From the NCBI GenBank assembly GCA_900642245.1, contig CAAAJI010000086.1, positions 88,934 to 152,933 on the forward strand: a stretch of DNA of 64,000 nucleotides. The letters are read 5' to 3'. Below, piece by piece: positions 52,840 to 63,649 of this stretch (position 1 is its first letter; each line of letters opens with the position of its first letter). Both the position numbers and the translations under genes were made by a program. The notes beneath the pieces were generated by a model. That model made no database searches and had not been told where the DNA came from. It saw nothing but the letters and a program-made list of their open reading frames with translations. Origin of the DNA: Fragilaria radians. Its lineage: Eukaryota; Bacillariophyta; Fragilariophyceae; Fragilariales; Fragilariaceae.

Positions 52840-53989
52840 GACGAAACAAGCTGAAAATATTTATCAATAGTCAAAGTTTTGGCTTGCCTTTGGTGCACGA
52901 GTCATAAGATGAACAGACTTTTTTCTCCTTGAGAGCGTGAGACGACTAAAATTTCATGTGTTGGAATTCAACCATTCAATTAACGGCCTACCTCGTAAGT
53001 CCCCGTGACTTAAACCATGGAAACCTCCGCCCACCACGGTGGGGAAACGGAATGGTCACTATATGTATCGAATTTGAACACGTGAACCCTCGCAATCAGC
53101 ACGCGTCTGCTAGGATTACTTAACAATCGGAGTCCTGTAACTTGCAGGAAACAAAGGAATACAGATATGTGTGCAATACGTCTAAACAAATCTGTAGGAT
53201 GATGCATATTTTCGTCATTAGAACGGGAATCGTGACGTATTTCACTGACCAAGTTCAATGTTACTCACAAGTTCAATGTTGCCTCGAAGATTCAACTATA
53301 CTGACAACATTAAGGCTGTATCAAGTGGATAGTGTTTGCTCACAACGTATTTGCTCTATTTTGATGGCAGGCAAAAATGAATGAATGAAAATCCTTCAAA
53401 ATGATTCTGGTTTTCAGTTCACATTGGGGGATCAGTGTAACAAGAACAAAACTAAGGAGAAAATAGTAACTTCATTTGATATCGTAGCCCCTTGACAAAT
53501 GTGACAAATCACCACCACATCATGCTTGTGATGTATACAGGATGTTGAACAAGACAAAATATGAATAAGGCATTCAATCAAGATCTCATAAATATTTAAA
53601 CACACATCTTGAAGTCTGGTACTTGAAAAATGGTGCAGGTTAAGAAAAGGAGGATGATCTCCAAAGGTTTGTTTCAGTAGTTGATTAAGATGAAAGATAA
53701 AAAGCTAGAGAAGAAGTAGCAAAATCCAAAGTTCCTTAGAGAAATAAAGAGAGAGCAAGGACATCTTATTCCTCATGCTTTTAAAATAATTGATGCCTAC
53801 AAACTTGGAAAATAGCCCAAAACGTAGACATTGCATGCTGCTTGCAAAAGCGCCATGAAACTCTAAGTAGCTTTCAATCATAGTGCTAAAGTGTTAAGAA
53901 CACGATAGTGAATCTGCTGATAAATAAAGTTGTATCTGAGCGGAGTGTGGATTAATTCAATAAATCGAACATAACCAATGAACTTTGAT
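52840..53989. other. 5' flank of paralogue 3; no gene recognised
   Basis: No gene. The segment 52985-53060 is locally richer in G+C than its surroundings. The right end runs into a Copia RT relic. Confidence 0.45.
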
Positions 53990-54480
53990 TTATCAGTGCA
54001 TTCGAGCGATGTTAGAATCGTCCGGATACAGTCAAGTACCAGGGATTGATTTCTACATTTGAATCCTACTAATTGTCATGATACTATGGGATTGTTAATC
54101 CAAGATCAATGATTATGAAAGTGGATTCATGTATGGAGGTTTGAAGAAGCAAACTTTAAGGAGATTCCAAAATGGAAGCACATACTTGCCTCTAGTTAAG
54201 ACTTTGTATGGTCTAGTTCAAAGTGCCTGGTAATTATAAAATTGGTGGAAATCCTTAAAATGTATGGGTTTTTGTCAGCCAGGTTGATCCATGTCTAAGG
54301 ATTCATCAATCCTCCATTAGCATTGTGCTGATAATTGGAAAAGAAGAAGCGATTCATCTTTTAATCGTGTAATTAAAATTTATGATTTTATTCGAATCAT
54401 TGACGACAAGTTGACTGCCTGGCTATGGTACATTATTGTTCAAGAAAGGGAAAGTGATTAGGCTTGGATTATTCAACACA
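53990..54480 (+). mobile_element. Copia reverse transcriptase remnant
   Basis: Across three frames the plus strand reads SSGYSQVPGIDF, then (after ~150 bases) LPLVKTLYGLVQSAW, WWKSLKMYGF and finally KKGKVIRLGLF. This follows the order of Copia RT (YSQ.PGIDF, LKTLYGL.QS, ...). The YVDD active site falls in a damaged part and is not readable. It is clearly a dead fragment and has no associated gag or LTR here. Confidence 0.7.
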
Positions 54481-56372
54481 ACTGAAGATACGCTGCTAAA
54501 AATAAGAGCAAGTGAAAAAATGTTAGTGAGCGTCAAAAAATGCCTAATAAAGTTGTTTATATGATTTATTCAATTCCAATTTACGTGAAGAGGACTTTGT
54601 GCAATATCTACGCAGTGTGTTTATCAAATGTTTGCCAAATTGTAGTTATTCATTTCCTGATTATCAAACAAAACAAGTTTCACGATTCCATTATCATTCC
54701 GTTCCTAGCGTACTAAGGCAATTTATAAATTGTTTGGGTAATCGTTGCTACATTCATCACAAATAGTTTGGGCTATATTTATCAGTTTCCATGACTTTTG
54801 GAAGTATAGCAAAGCGTCATGGCTTTAACCCACATTCTTTTTCCTGTAAATGTATTGTGCTTTGTTCAAAAAACAAGTCAAACTTCTTAAAACGCCTATG
54901 GTCCATATCCAAAAATTCTGAATTTTATGTGATTTATTTCTTTCAGATGAATCAATAAAATTGCTGCATCTGAAGGAGTTAAGTTTATCGATTTTTTCGT
55001 CGGCTGCTTTATCAGTCGATAGAATGCAGAAGCAAATACTTGATGCAGTGCACCAAATCCAGCATGGTTGAATTCATCCGTACCTCTTGTGAGGCAGTCA
55101 TCAACACTAGACTTAAAGCTGAAGTCAGATTTAGAATTTGGACAGACGGTACAACCAAATAAGAATTTGTTTACACCTGTATTTGCTACAATCGACAAGG
55201 TTGCCTGTTGTCTTTCCCTTTGAATAAAAATGAATTTGAATTGAAATGAGTTTGGCACATAGAGAACTAGATATTGCCTGAGCATGTTCGAAGGCCACCT
55301 TGATATGATTGTAATGTTTACAAATGATCAACTCCAAGCAAGACTTTCTTATCATGTGATTTGCTTAAAACAAAATGTTGGCATCTAGAATGTAATACGT
55401 GATTATTGAAAATAACATGGATGATATTTTGGATTAAACAGATACCATGATGACAAGATTAATGAAGATAATGTAAGGCTTCAAATCCAAAGTAATTGAT
55501 GCCTGTATTTCTGACAAGGAAATTACAGTTGATCCATCTGAGTTAAAGAAAATTGAGGAAACGTTAGGGCACATTGCTTCCGTACACTATGCGTACTTCC
55601 AAACAGAAAAGAAAACAGTTAAAAAAGGAGAGAGAGAAGAAAATCTTAGTGAGGATTTGGTTTAATTGTGAAGACTATATGGTAATCAAAAAGGTCGAGT
55701 AAAAAAGAATCAATGACCTAACTAAACACAAAAACAGCTTAACAAGAAACACATAGCTAGCACTTTAACAGTCCAATTAAAGTGCTATTATAACTAAGAC
55801 ATACAGCAAATTATTAAGTGGTTCCAAGTCAAGTACACTCAAGCTTAACTGAAATTTTCGATAATAAGATTGAATCAGAGGAAGGATGAAGAGAGAATCA
55901 AGAGCTAAAACTAACAATTTTTCTCGAATTAAACTTCTATCAACATTTACCGATTTAGGATACTTCTAGGGCTACCAGTGGCATAGTGCATCTAGAGTGA
56001 TTTGGATGGAGATGTTGAAACATGAATTTACAGGACTGGTGTTACCATCGCCTTGTAGCATTTTCCACATCAAGCAAATCTGGAGGGTTCATTGATGAAT
56101 TATCACACCTGAACTATAAAATAAATGAAACTTATCCTAAATTCAAGAAAATCAAGCAAGGATGCATTACATTGAAAGCACAAGGAAGTCAAGATATGAT
56201 CGTTCCATTGAATTCCACTGGAATAATACAGAATTATCGAAGGATGAAAATCAAGGGGCTTTGGGAATGCCGAATTCCCAAATTCCCTCTTTTACGTTGT
56301 CGGTTACAGACATACGTCACACGTTGTACGTTCAAATTTCAACATCCAATTGGACCATACAAACCCAAAAAA
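54481..56372. other. Intergenic; no gene recognised
   Basis: A minus frame (54896-55285) and a plus frame (about 55479-55665, containing VIDACISDKEITVDPSELKK) look protein-like in composition, but no family or partner copy is recognised. The PsbQ frame stays open upstream to 56022, but this part has no targeting signal and is taken as untranslated leader. Confidence 0.35.
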
Positions 56373-57155
56373 ATGAGGATGATGAATAGGACTTTCATGT
56401 TTCTACTATTCTTTGTATTCCCTTCAGGATATTCGTTGCAGATTGAATGTTCAGAGCGTAGGAAATTCTTAGCATCTTCCTTCATAAGGACAACCACAAC
56501 GGCAGCAGCTGCAACAACATTCCTACGACCGTTGATAGCATCGGCAGGCCTACTAGATGATTTTGGAACGGATCCTACAAGGATTCAAGAAAAGGAGAAG
56601 CAACCAGTGGAATATATCGCAACTCCTAAACCAGAAAGTACTATTGAACCTAATTTGCGATCGAATTATTACTATCCGACCAATAAGGTACGGTACCTAC
56701 CCCGAATCAAACGTTGTTCCGATGCCATTCCCCTGGCGGCAGAAGCAATTGGCAATGGTGATTGGGATGCTATCCAAGAGTTTGCCATGAAAATTGGAGA
56801 TGATACTGTCCTCCCCATGAAATTGTATACATCGTCGTTAGTCGGAGGGGGGACGAATGTGAAGGTTGCCTATGCCAAGGATATGAATGTTTGTGCGGAC
56901 AAATTCGAAACATACGAAAAAAATCTGTTGGTTGCCATTAAAAGGAAAGATTTAAGTGCTTCCTCATTAGCCTTGGAGGGTATGGCTTCAAGTCTAGCTA
57001 AGTATAGAGAACTAGGAAATCTAACCGGACCTGATGGTGGTGGGGACATCCCCTCTGTGGATGAAATCAGAAGAGCAGCTAGTCGGACCACAGGTAGATT
57101 TTACGAAAAGGCTGTGAAAGAACGCGACGCAAGAGTAAAGGGAGCTCCTGAATAA
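56373..57155 (+). CDS. psbQ: PsbQ-like extrinsic photosystem II protein
   Basis: The start is taken at MRMMNRTFMF, which gives 260 residues with a tripartite target sequence. It has a signal peptide (FMFLLFFVFPSGYS), then a twin-arginine thylakoid signal (ERRKFLASS, Arg29-Arg30) and a hydrophobic run ending in IASA, so the mature protein begins near residue 59 and is luminal. The mature part has a Pro-rich lead (NYYYPTNKVRYLPRIKRC) and a helical bundle (AIPLAAEAIGNGDWDAIQEF; NVCADKFETYEKNLLVAIKR; LALEGMASSLAKYRELGNL). It closes with GPDGGGDIPSVDEIRRAASR, as in diatom PsbQ/PsbQ'. It stabilises the oxygen-evolving complex. The frame is open further upstream (to 56022), which would bury the signal peptide; the internal Met is therefore preferred. 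Confidence 0.85.
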   Translation: MRMMNRTFMFLLFFVFPSGYSLQIECSERRKFLASSFIRTTTTAAAATTFLRPLIASAGLLDDFGTDPTRIQEKEKQPVEYIATPKPESTIEPNLRSNYYYPTNKVRYLPRIKRCSDAIPLAAEAIGNGDWDAIQEFAMKIGDDTVLPMKLYTSSLVGGGTNVKVAYAKDMNVCADKFETYEKNLLVAIKRKDLSASSLALEGMASSLAKYRELGNLTGPDGGGDIPSVDEIRRAASRTTGRFYEKAVKERDARVKGAPE

Positions 57156-57390
57156 ACTATGATGTAGCTAGAATTGCCGCAGTTTTGTTCTTCATGATTT
57201 TGCTGATGCTTTTGAATTTGTTAAAACGATAGACTTCTAAAAGTACATCAGATTAGATTATATTTGTATCGTTCTAGGTTACTAGGATGTGTAAGAAGAA
57301 ATTATTTTTGATCATTAGCTACATTTACAATGAGATTTTTACAAAGTTTGATTTGCCACCATCATCATCGCGAACCCCCACCATTGTAAT

Positions 57391-58048
57391 TTAATTTTTT
57401 AATGAACGTAAGTGTCGGAGACGTTGAGTACCAATCGTCTCTAGAAAATCATGCTTGGTCGCTTTCAAACGTTTGTCCGACTGCCCATCAACTGGCTCCG
57501 AGGATAAATCTCGTCGAAGTCTTGAGGCTTTCTTACACTTTTTCTTTCCATTGGATCCTTTGGAACATCGCTTCGAACAACAATTGGAATTCATTGTACA
57601 AGACTTTCCATTTGCCTTACAGGCAGGCGGAGCTTGGAAAATTTCATATTCGGAAAGAGGAGCATCACATATTGCACCGGTACTAGGATTTCGACACATA
57701 CAGCGATTGGCAGTAGTTCTTGTCACGCGACGAATGTCGTTACATTCACTGGCAGTTACGGAGCCACTGTCGATACTCTTCTGTACGTCTAAACAAGTCG
57801 TCATCCCAAGGGCGGCTCCAAAGTAAAAGGTTGTAGATGTGCCACTTGGGCGGCTCAACTTACTGAACAAAATAAAACACAGTGAGAAACAACGCGTGGT
57901 AAAACACAAATTGTATGCGACAGCAACTGTTGCGGTCTTACCAAGTTGAACTGTAGCAGGGCTCGCATGTGATTCCCGAGACAAGAAGTCCATTGTTCAC
58001 CATCATAATGGAGAAGTAAGTCAGTACAAGGCTGGGAAGATTATACAT
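57391..58048 (-). CDS. Secreted cysteine-rich protein with knottin-like core, paralogue A (one intron)
   Basis: Exon 1 (57942-58048) and exon 2 (57391-57862) join across a 79-base GTAAGA...TTCAG intron in phase 2, giving 192 residues. The N-terminus is a signal peptide (MYNLPSLVLTYFSIMMVNNG), followed by CEPCYSSTC, whose last Cys codon is split by the intron. The mature protein has a segment with conserved Cys (TCLDVQKS..., ECNDIRRV, RCMCRN, ICDAPLS). A compact basic core (CKANGKSCTMNSNCCSKRCS) follows, spaced C-x6-C-x5-CC-x3-C as in inhibitor-cystine-knot folds. The tail is basic, with clusters of Lys and Arg. The open frame continues upstream through the intron, but the spliced model restores homology with the paralogue at 58997. 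No catalytic motif is visible. An extracellular role is inferred; the family is not recognised. Confidence 0.75.
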
Positions 58049-58996
58049 GGTTTTAAGACTAGATTCTATGTCTCTTGAACAAATGCTAATTGATTTGAGT
58101 TATGTGACAGTAGGATGTCCAATCGCTAAAATATCGTGAAATTTTTCGATTTTTACTCGTTCAAGTGATTTCCGTTGAAGGATTGAAGGGATAGCTTTGT
58201 AATATTCGACACGCTTACATAAATCCATTTGAAACCAATCAAGTCCCGAAAAAATATTAAATTTGGTGAATATTTACTATCAAGCCTACAGAAAACTACG
58301 AGAGGAAACGTGAGAACGTTAGGATTACTTACAAGAGCATTCAAAATCATTGGGCATTCGGATTGGCACAACAAATTAGATGTACGTGACGGGAATACTC
58401 CGAAAATTCACATTCTTATTTATTAACAATCGACGAATTTTCAAACTTTGCATGGTCAAGAAAAAATAACTTGAAGGAAGAAATTCAAAATAAGAAAATG
58501 TGATAAATCAGATCACATTGCAAATAGGACGATGTTCCATTTAATTTTTGAAAATAATCATCGATGACACCGTGGACACATTTTTGATATTCAAGCCAAA
58601 AAAAGTCCTCTATGATTTGGAGATTCTCGTTGCATTCGAGATTTGAATTGGCATAATTATTCAGACTTTCGAGACGAAGAAACAGGACTGTGTCAAGATA
58701 TGTCGATTTTATGATATCCATCGGATGGAAAGACGATACATGCATTTGATTAATAAAACTTGGATTGGAATAAGTTACGTTTCGACAAAAAGAAAATAAT
58801 TGCTTTAGTAATATTCCTGCAAAACCTAGTATGTTTTCAAAAAGAGTATAATAGCATTAGGATTTGATTATAGGAACAAGATAAGCAGTGTTAATATTCA
58901 ACAAAAAGAAAATAAAAGGCTTTATTGATATTCCTGCAATAAAAAAATGTATTCAACAAGAGTGTAATAAAATAAGATAATGATTACCGGAAATAC
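58049..58996. other. Intergenic between the two cysteine-rich genes
   Basis: No gene. Short repeated words (for example ATTCAACAAAAAG and AAGAGTGTAATA-type) occur near 58780-58970, but no clear repeat unit. No third copy of the cysteine-rich gene is present. Confidence 0.45.
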
Positions 58997-59649
58997 TCAT
59001 ATGATTCGTGAACGCAAGTGCTTGATTCGTAGACCATCAATGATCTCATCGAAATCCAGTCTAGTTGATTTCACCGTGGTACCAACTTGATTATCGATTT
59101 CCTCAACTGATAAATCCCTTCGAAACTTCTTCGATGCTTTTTTACAGCGCTTCTTTCCTTTGGATCCTTTGGAACATCGTTTGGAGCAACAATTCGAATT
59201 TTTTTTACAAGTCTTCCCATTTGCTTTGCAAGTACGACGAGGCGCCTGGAAGATAGGATAGGCCGAAAGTGGAGCATTGCATATTTTTCCAGTCCTGCGA
59301 TTACGGCACAGGCAACGATTTGAAGATGTTCTAGTCACTCGACGAATGTTGTTACACTCGTTTGCAGATATTGATCCGCGGTCAATACTTTTTTGTATAT
59401 TTAGGCAGGTTGACATTCCAACCCCTGCTCCAAAGTAAAATTGAGAAGAAGAACTACTTGGCCGACTCAACTTGCTGTGTAATGGAACCATGAGATAAAA
59501 TCAGGGTAATTATGGAAAACAATCATAACTGGGGAATGTGCTCACCAATCAGGGTTGAAACAAGGATCACATTTCCCCCCCACGACGATCAAGGCGCATT
59601 GTGCCAGCATGAAAAGGCATATCACACGGGCATTTACTGTAGAATACAT
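58997..59649 (-). CDS. Secreted cysteine-rich protein with knottin-like core, paralogue B (one intron)
   Basis: Exon 1 (59546-59649) and exon 2 (58997-59474) join across a 71-base GTGAGC...ACACAG intron in phase 2, at the same position as in paralogue A. The 193-residue product has a signal peptide (TVNARVICLFMLAQCALIVV), then KCDPCFNPDC, again with the last Cys codon split. The rest keeps every Cys of paralogue A: TCLNIQKS, ECNNIRRV, RCLCRN and ICNAPLS, then the core CKANGKTCKKNSNCCSKRCS. The core and tail are even more basic (CSKGSKGKKRCKKASKKFRR). The shared gene structure and spacing show a tandem duplication. The core resembles inhibitor-cystine-knot modules; that fold is an inference from the spacing. 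Function unknown. Confidence 0.78.
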
Positions 59650-61573
59650 TGTGCCAAGTTTTGAATGGATTCTATGGATGTGGTGTTTAAGAAAGTAAAG
59701 AATCTAAAACGTGACAACCTTGTTCGATACCGTTGAAATTTTAGACAGTTGCCACATTAAAATTAGGGGGGTAGAAGTCAACAAATTTGAAAAATATTCT
59801 GTCCCGACCATGCACTATCGAAAAACATTTACAACATCTGCATTGGCATTCAATGTGCGATAAAGAATGGAAACTCGATCGCCATCAAATAGAAAAAAGA
59901 TCTGAACACTCCCAGTAAATTGTGTATACTCCTAGTAAATTGTGTATACTCCGAGTAAGTTGTGTATACTCCGAGTAAGTTGTGTCTTTAGAATTCCCTC
60001 CAAGAGCAAGCCAATCAATTGAATTTCAAATTCTGCAGTAAGATATTCCGATACTAAGTAAAAGGAAATAGACCCGTCACACTTTTTGACTGCGGTGGAA
60101 TGTCAGTGAATGGGCAATGAAGACTTTTGGCATAGGACATCTGCTTCAATAGGATACATTAAGCTAGTCTGGGTTGTCAGTGTTTACTTTTATTCATTGT
60201 ATTCGAAAAGGATGCCTCACGCCATCAAATTATACTTCATTCCGCGTTGGGAAAGGAAATTCACTTTCGTGTCAAGATGAAAATACGCAACTACATCTAA
60301 ACATCAACCGTATTTACCTGACACCGCATATTTTGAATTTTTGATTATAGGGAGGATGATCTCCCAAACTGTTATTTGCCGTGATAGGAATTGAACTGAA
60401 TGTTAGTTCACTAAAAGGTGACTCTGAAAGTTGCTGGTATTACTTTATCTGTTTTTTAAGGCAATACAAGGCCAAAATTCATTATTCTTCTTTTTGCGCT
60501 CTATCATCTTGGTTGTAATCATGCCCTATTTTGGGCCAATTATCACATAATCATTAATTGTGCTGATTTTTTTTTGTGGATACCATCGACCGCCCAAGAA
60601 AGAACATATGTTTGGAAATTTAAATGACCGTAGGGTGATACGTTGTTAAAATGCAAACTTTTAATGATTCCGTTCAAATGAAGATTACAGCGTGTTGAGA
60701 GCTTGGTTATATGCTCAAGCAACAGTTCATGGATCGATTTTTTTATGGAATGTAAGTTAGGCAGAGTCATCTGTACCTTTTTATCTATGTTTAGATTGCT
60801 CACTTATGTTTGAAGATATCCTTGAAACAAACCAATTCTTGAATGCAATGAGATAGAGTAGTATGCCAACACCGGACCTGAATCGTAATTTTACTAAGAA
60901 TAAAATCATTAGCAATAGGAGCATAACGTGTGTCCATTTAGATTTTTGCATTAAAAATCATTATTTCCTGGTCCAACTACTTCTTATCAACTTGCGTTGG
61001 TAGCAAAATGACCACTAACGAGGCCACAAAAGTTTACGGAGAAACCTGCCTCAATTCATTATTCAAATAATGATGAAATCAGAGCTCATACTTCCTATTG
61101 AACAATTGTCCTGTGAAAAATCTAGCATGTTTCAGAAATGTCTGCTCATACGGGGTCGTTCCTAATTACTCTTTTTGGGCAAATTGTTACGTCTGGAGTT
61201 CAAAATTGAATGTTTCCTAATGGTTCTTTATTGAAAAAATCATCCTTGGGACAATGAAATAGCATAAAGAATTCAGCAAAATGTTACACTACATGAACAT
61301 ATTACTTGGTCATCAGATACATTCATGAATACATCCAACACTAATCTTCATGTATAAATCCTTAGGACAGTAACACCGAAATGGTTTGATTGAAAAATGA
61401 AATAATATCACTATGTACAAGGTAATTAATGAAGAAAAATTGCTATTACACAGATCACACTACTAGCTAGTAAGGAGAATAATCGGTTGCTTCTTACAAG
61501 GATTATTATTCATGCTCTTGAACCAGCCAAATGTTTTTATGCATACTTTGGAAACAAGATGCATAATTGAGTC
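59650..61573. other. Intergenic; no gene recognised apart from the minisatellite
   Basis: AT-rich DNA with short frames only. The minus frame at 60543-60803 has no signal or recognisable domain. The left part is the probable promoter region of paralogue B. Confidence 0.45.
59908..59985 (+). repeat. 20-base minisatellite, about four units
   Basis: The unit CCCAGTAAATTGTGTATACT is repeated about 3.8 times in tandem with small changes (CCTAG, CCGAG, AAGT). It lies upstream of paralogue B, about 260 bases from its start codon. Confidence 0.92.
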
Positions 61574-62203
61574 TTATTTCATTCCTCGTGTCTTCAAATA
61601 TCCACTCGGATCGCGATTAACTGCTTGATACTTGGAACGTTTGTTCTTTTTCGACACCGTAGCCTGACGTGTTGAAGACTTTGAAGATGGAATCTTCCCA
61701 AGAGAAGTACTCCTTCGGGAACCCTTTGTTCGGATCGTAGAATCAGTCTCATGCATAGCAACAATTATATTTTCCCAAGGATCGGCTTTGTGAATTGTTG
61801 AAGATTGATTCTGAAGAGATTGGACTCGTGCGGCAATTCTTTGAGGCAATTGTGCCTCCTCCCTATCCTGCAAAAGCTTTTCTTGGGCACGTCTTTGAAT
61901 TTGCGGTAGAAGTTGTGATGCGGCCGAAGATTGCCGCAGTACGGAAGGAGATGATGTCAATGCACTGTCACCTATAGACGTTTGTGATGGAAACTCGGAC
62001 AAGTCCAATCCCGACGCGAAACAAGATTCGAAGGCACCGGAAGAATGTTTGTCTTGATGTTGGTCATTAAAGATGGGATTCGACTTGGAAGCTTCCATAC
62101 TTCTTGCATTTTTTGTGTCAAGGTTAGAAATCGAATTTAAACGCTGTTGCAAGCTACTTGGAGTGAAAGTATTGTGTACTGCCAAACTTGCGTTGCTGCT
62201 CAT
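61574..62203 (-). CDS. Hypothetical basic low-complexity protein
   Basis: The 209-residue product is read from the second Met of the open frame (MSSNASLAVH); the first in-frame Met lies 24 codons upstream at 62275. It is rich in Ser, Gln and Lys. A short predicted helix lies in QIQRRAQEKLLQDREEAQLP, which may form a coiled coil. A more ordered patch reads DPWENIIVAMHETDS. The C-terminal third is basic (SKKNKRSKYQAVNRDPSGY) and could carry a nuclear signal. No domain is recognised. Composition is well organised and codon-like, so it is probably a real gene of nuclear or cytosolic location, but this is inference. Confidence 0.5.
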   Translation of the reverse strand: MSSNASLAVHNTFTPSSLQQRLNSISNLDTKNARSMEASKSNPIFNDQHQDKHSSGAFESCFASGLDLSEFPSQTSIGDSALTSSPSVLRQSSAASQLLPQIQRRAQEKLLQDREEAQLPQRIAARVQSLQNQSSTIHKADPWENIIVAMHETDSTIRTKGSRRSTSLGKIPSSKSSTRQATVSKKNKRSKYQAVNRDPSGYLKTRGMK

Positions 62204-63649
62204 CGTGACAGTGAATTTGTTCTTTTGGGTAACTGGATGGTTGGTTGAGGTGGTCCGGTAAAAAATCATTTGCACTGTCGCACTGTACTTGATTCCTTGG
62301 ACGTTTCCAATGCTGCAGCATCATCTCGTTTTTTTTCATTTATCGCTTTACACTCTTAAGCTCTTATGAGCAGCTGATTTGGATATTTGTATTTATTCAT
62401 GATACTTTCGTGTTTCCCAAAGTCTTCCTGCTATTAACCTTTGCCGATTAGTTTAAGAGATTGTCAAGGTTTACATATTTGTTAGACTTGCTTCATTCCA
62501 GTACATCCCCCACAGGTAAAGTATGTGGCATGACAAGCCAAACAATCGATACAACTCCGCCTTTCCATTTTTGCACTATTTCAAAGGCTTTTTCATTCCT
62601 TTAAACTATTCTTGTGATTTCATTACATAAAAAGCAGTAGAAGGGACGACTCCTTTCCTCTCATCTATTAAAAGCATCAAAAGGTATTAAACTTTCACCA
62701 AAATACATCATCTATGAAATCTTGAAATTGTAAGGTTAAATTGAGCATGATCATTGTGACTAAATAATTTGAATTATGCATATGAAAGAGATGTATTAAT
62801 GCTTAGACTCTACAGCAATAAAGAAATGATCATATCCTCAATCGCTTTCATTCCCTTAGATATACAGGCTAACATATTTGATGAAAAAATGAATAGCTGT
62901 CACATCTTGAATTTATGAAAAGTGCCATGTAAGGTCAAGTTCCAATTGCTTTCATAAGATAAAATAGTATCTTAAAGATAATGGTCATAATTTTGAATGG
63001 GCATCGTTAGCCACGTGAAATAATACTCATCATGCAGAATAGAAAGGATGGTTTTCATATCGAGAATTCATATGATTCAATATTGCTACGTATGATTCCT
63101 CATTAAATATATCCTGGTTTCAACAACGGAATAATCGCGATTCTTTGTAATCTAGAAGATTCAATACAAGCAAACCAACCGCTGCAAATGAGCGCGAGTA
63201 ACAAATTCAGTTTCAAGTCTTACGAAGGAGCGCGAAAACCCACATGAATTGCGCATTCGATCTTATTGCATCTACAAAGCGCGATTTGGAATATAGTTCA
63301 ATCGGACTGTTTGTTTGATTTTTGCATCCAGTCGGACTTGCGCGACAACAGAAACAAGCCACACGCGATATATAAATACATTAGTCATCAGAAACCTTAG
63401 GGTAAAAGTAACAAAGACCCACGATTATTTAGAGGAAAAAGATAGAGGTTCCTACCATCAAGCTTCTCAAGTAATGAGCAATAAAGCTACTCAAACGAAC
63501 AACAATCGAAAATCTGATAATTTGGAAAATCTAATAGGGAAACATTAACGTTTGGATTGCAAAAGCCCTTTCAAACATTTCATAGACATTTAAACATTCG
63601 CATAACTTTACTCTCAAAATTCAAAATCATTGTCCTAATCTCTGTGAAC
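62204..63649. other. Intergenic; no gene recognised
   Basis: Apart from the promoter side of both flanking genes, no frame of note. The plus frame at 63315-63548 shows no recognisable content and is taken as chance. Confidence 0.45.

Noticed and set aside
56022..56372. N-terminal extension of the PsbQ-like frame (117 codons)
   Set aside because: It would place the signal peptide and twin-arginine signal inside the protein and has no targeting signal of its own.
57863..57993. Unspliced start (MDFLSRESHAS) for cysteine-rich paralogue A
   Set aside because: It reads through an intron in a different frame from exon 1. The spliced model gives a signal peptide and CEPCYSSTC, homologous to CDPCFNPDC of paralogue B.
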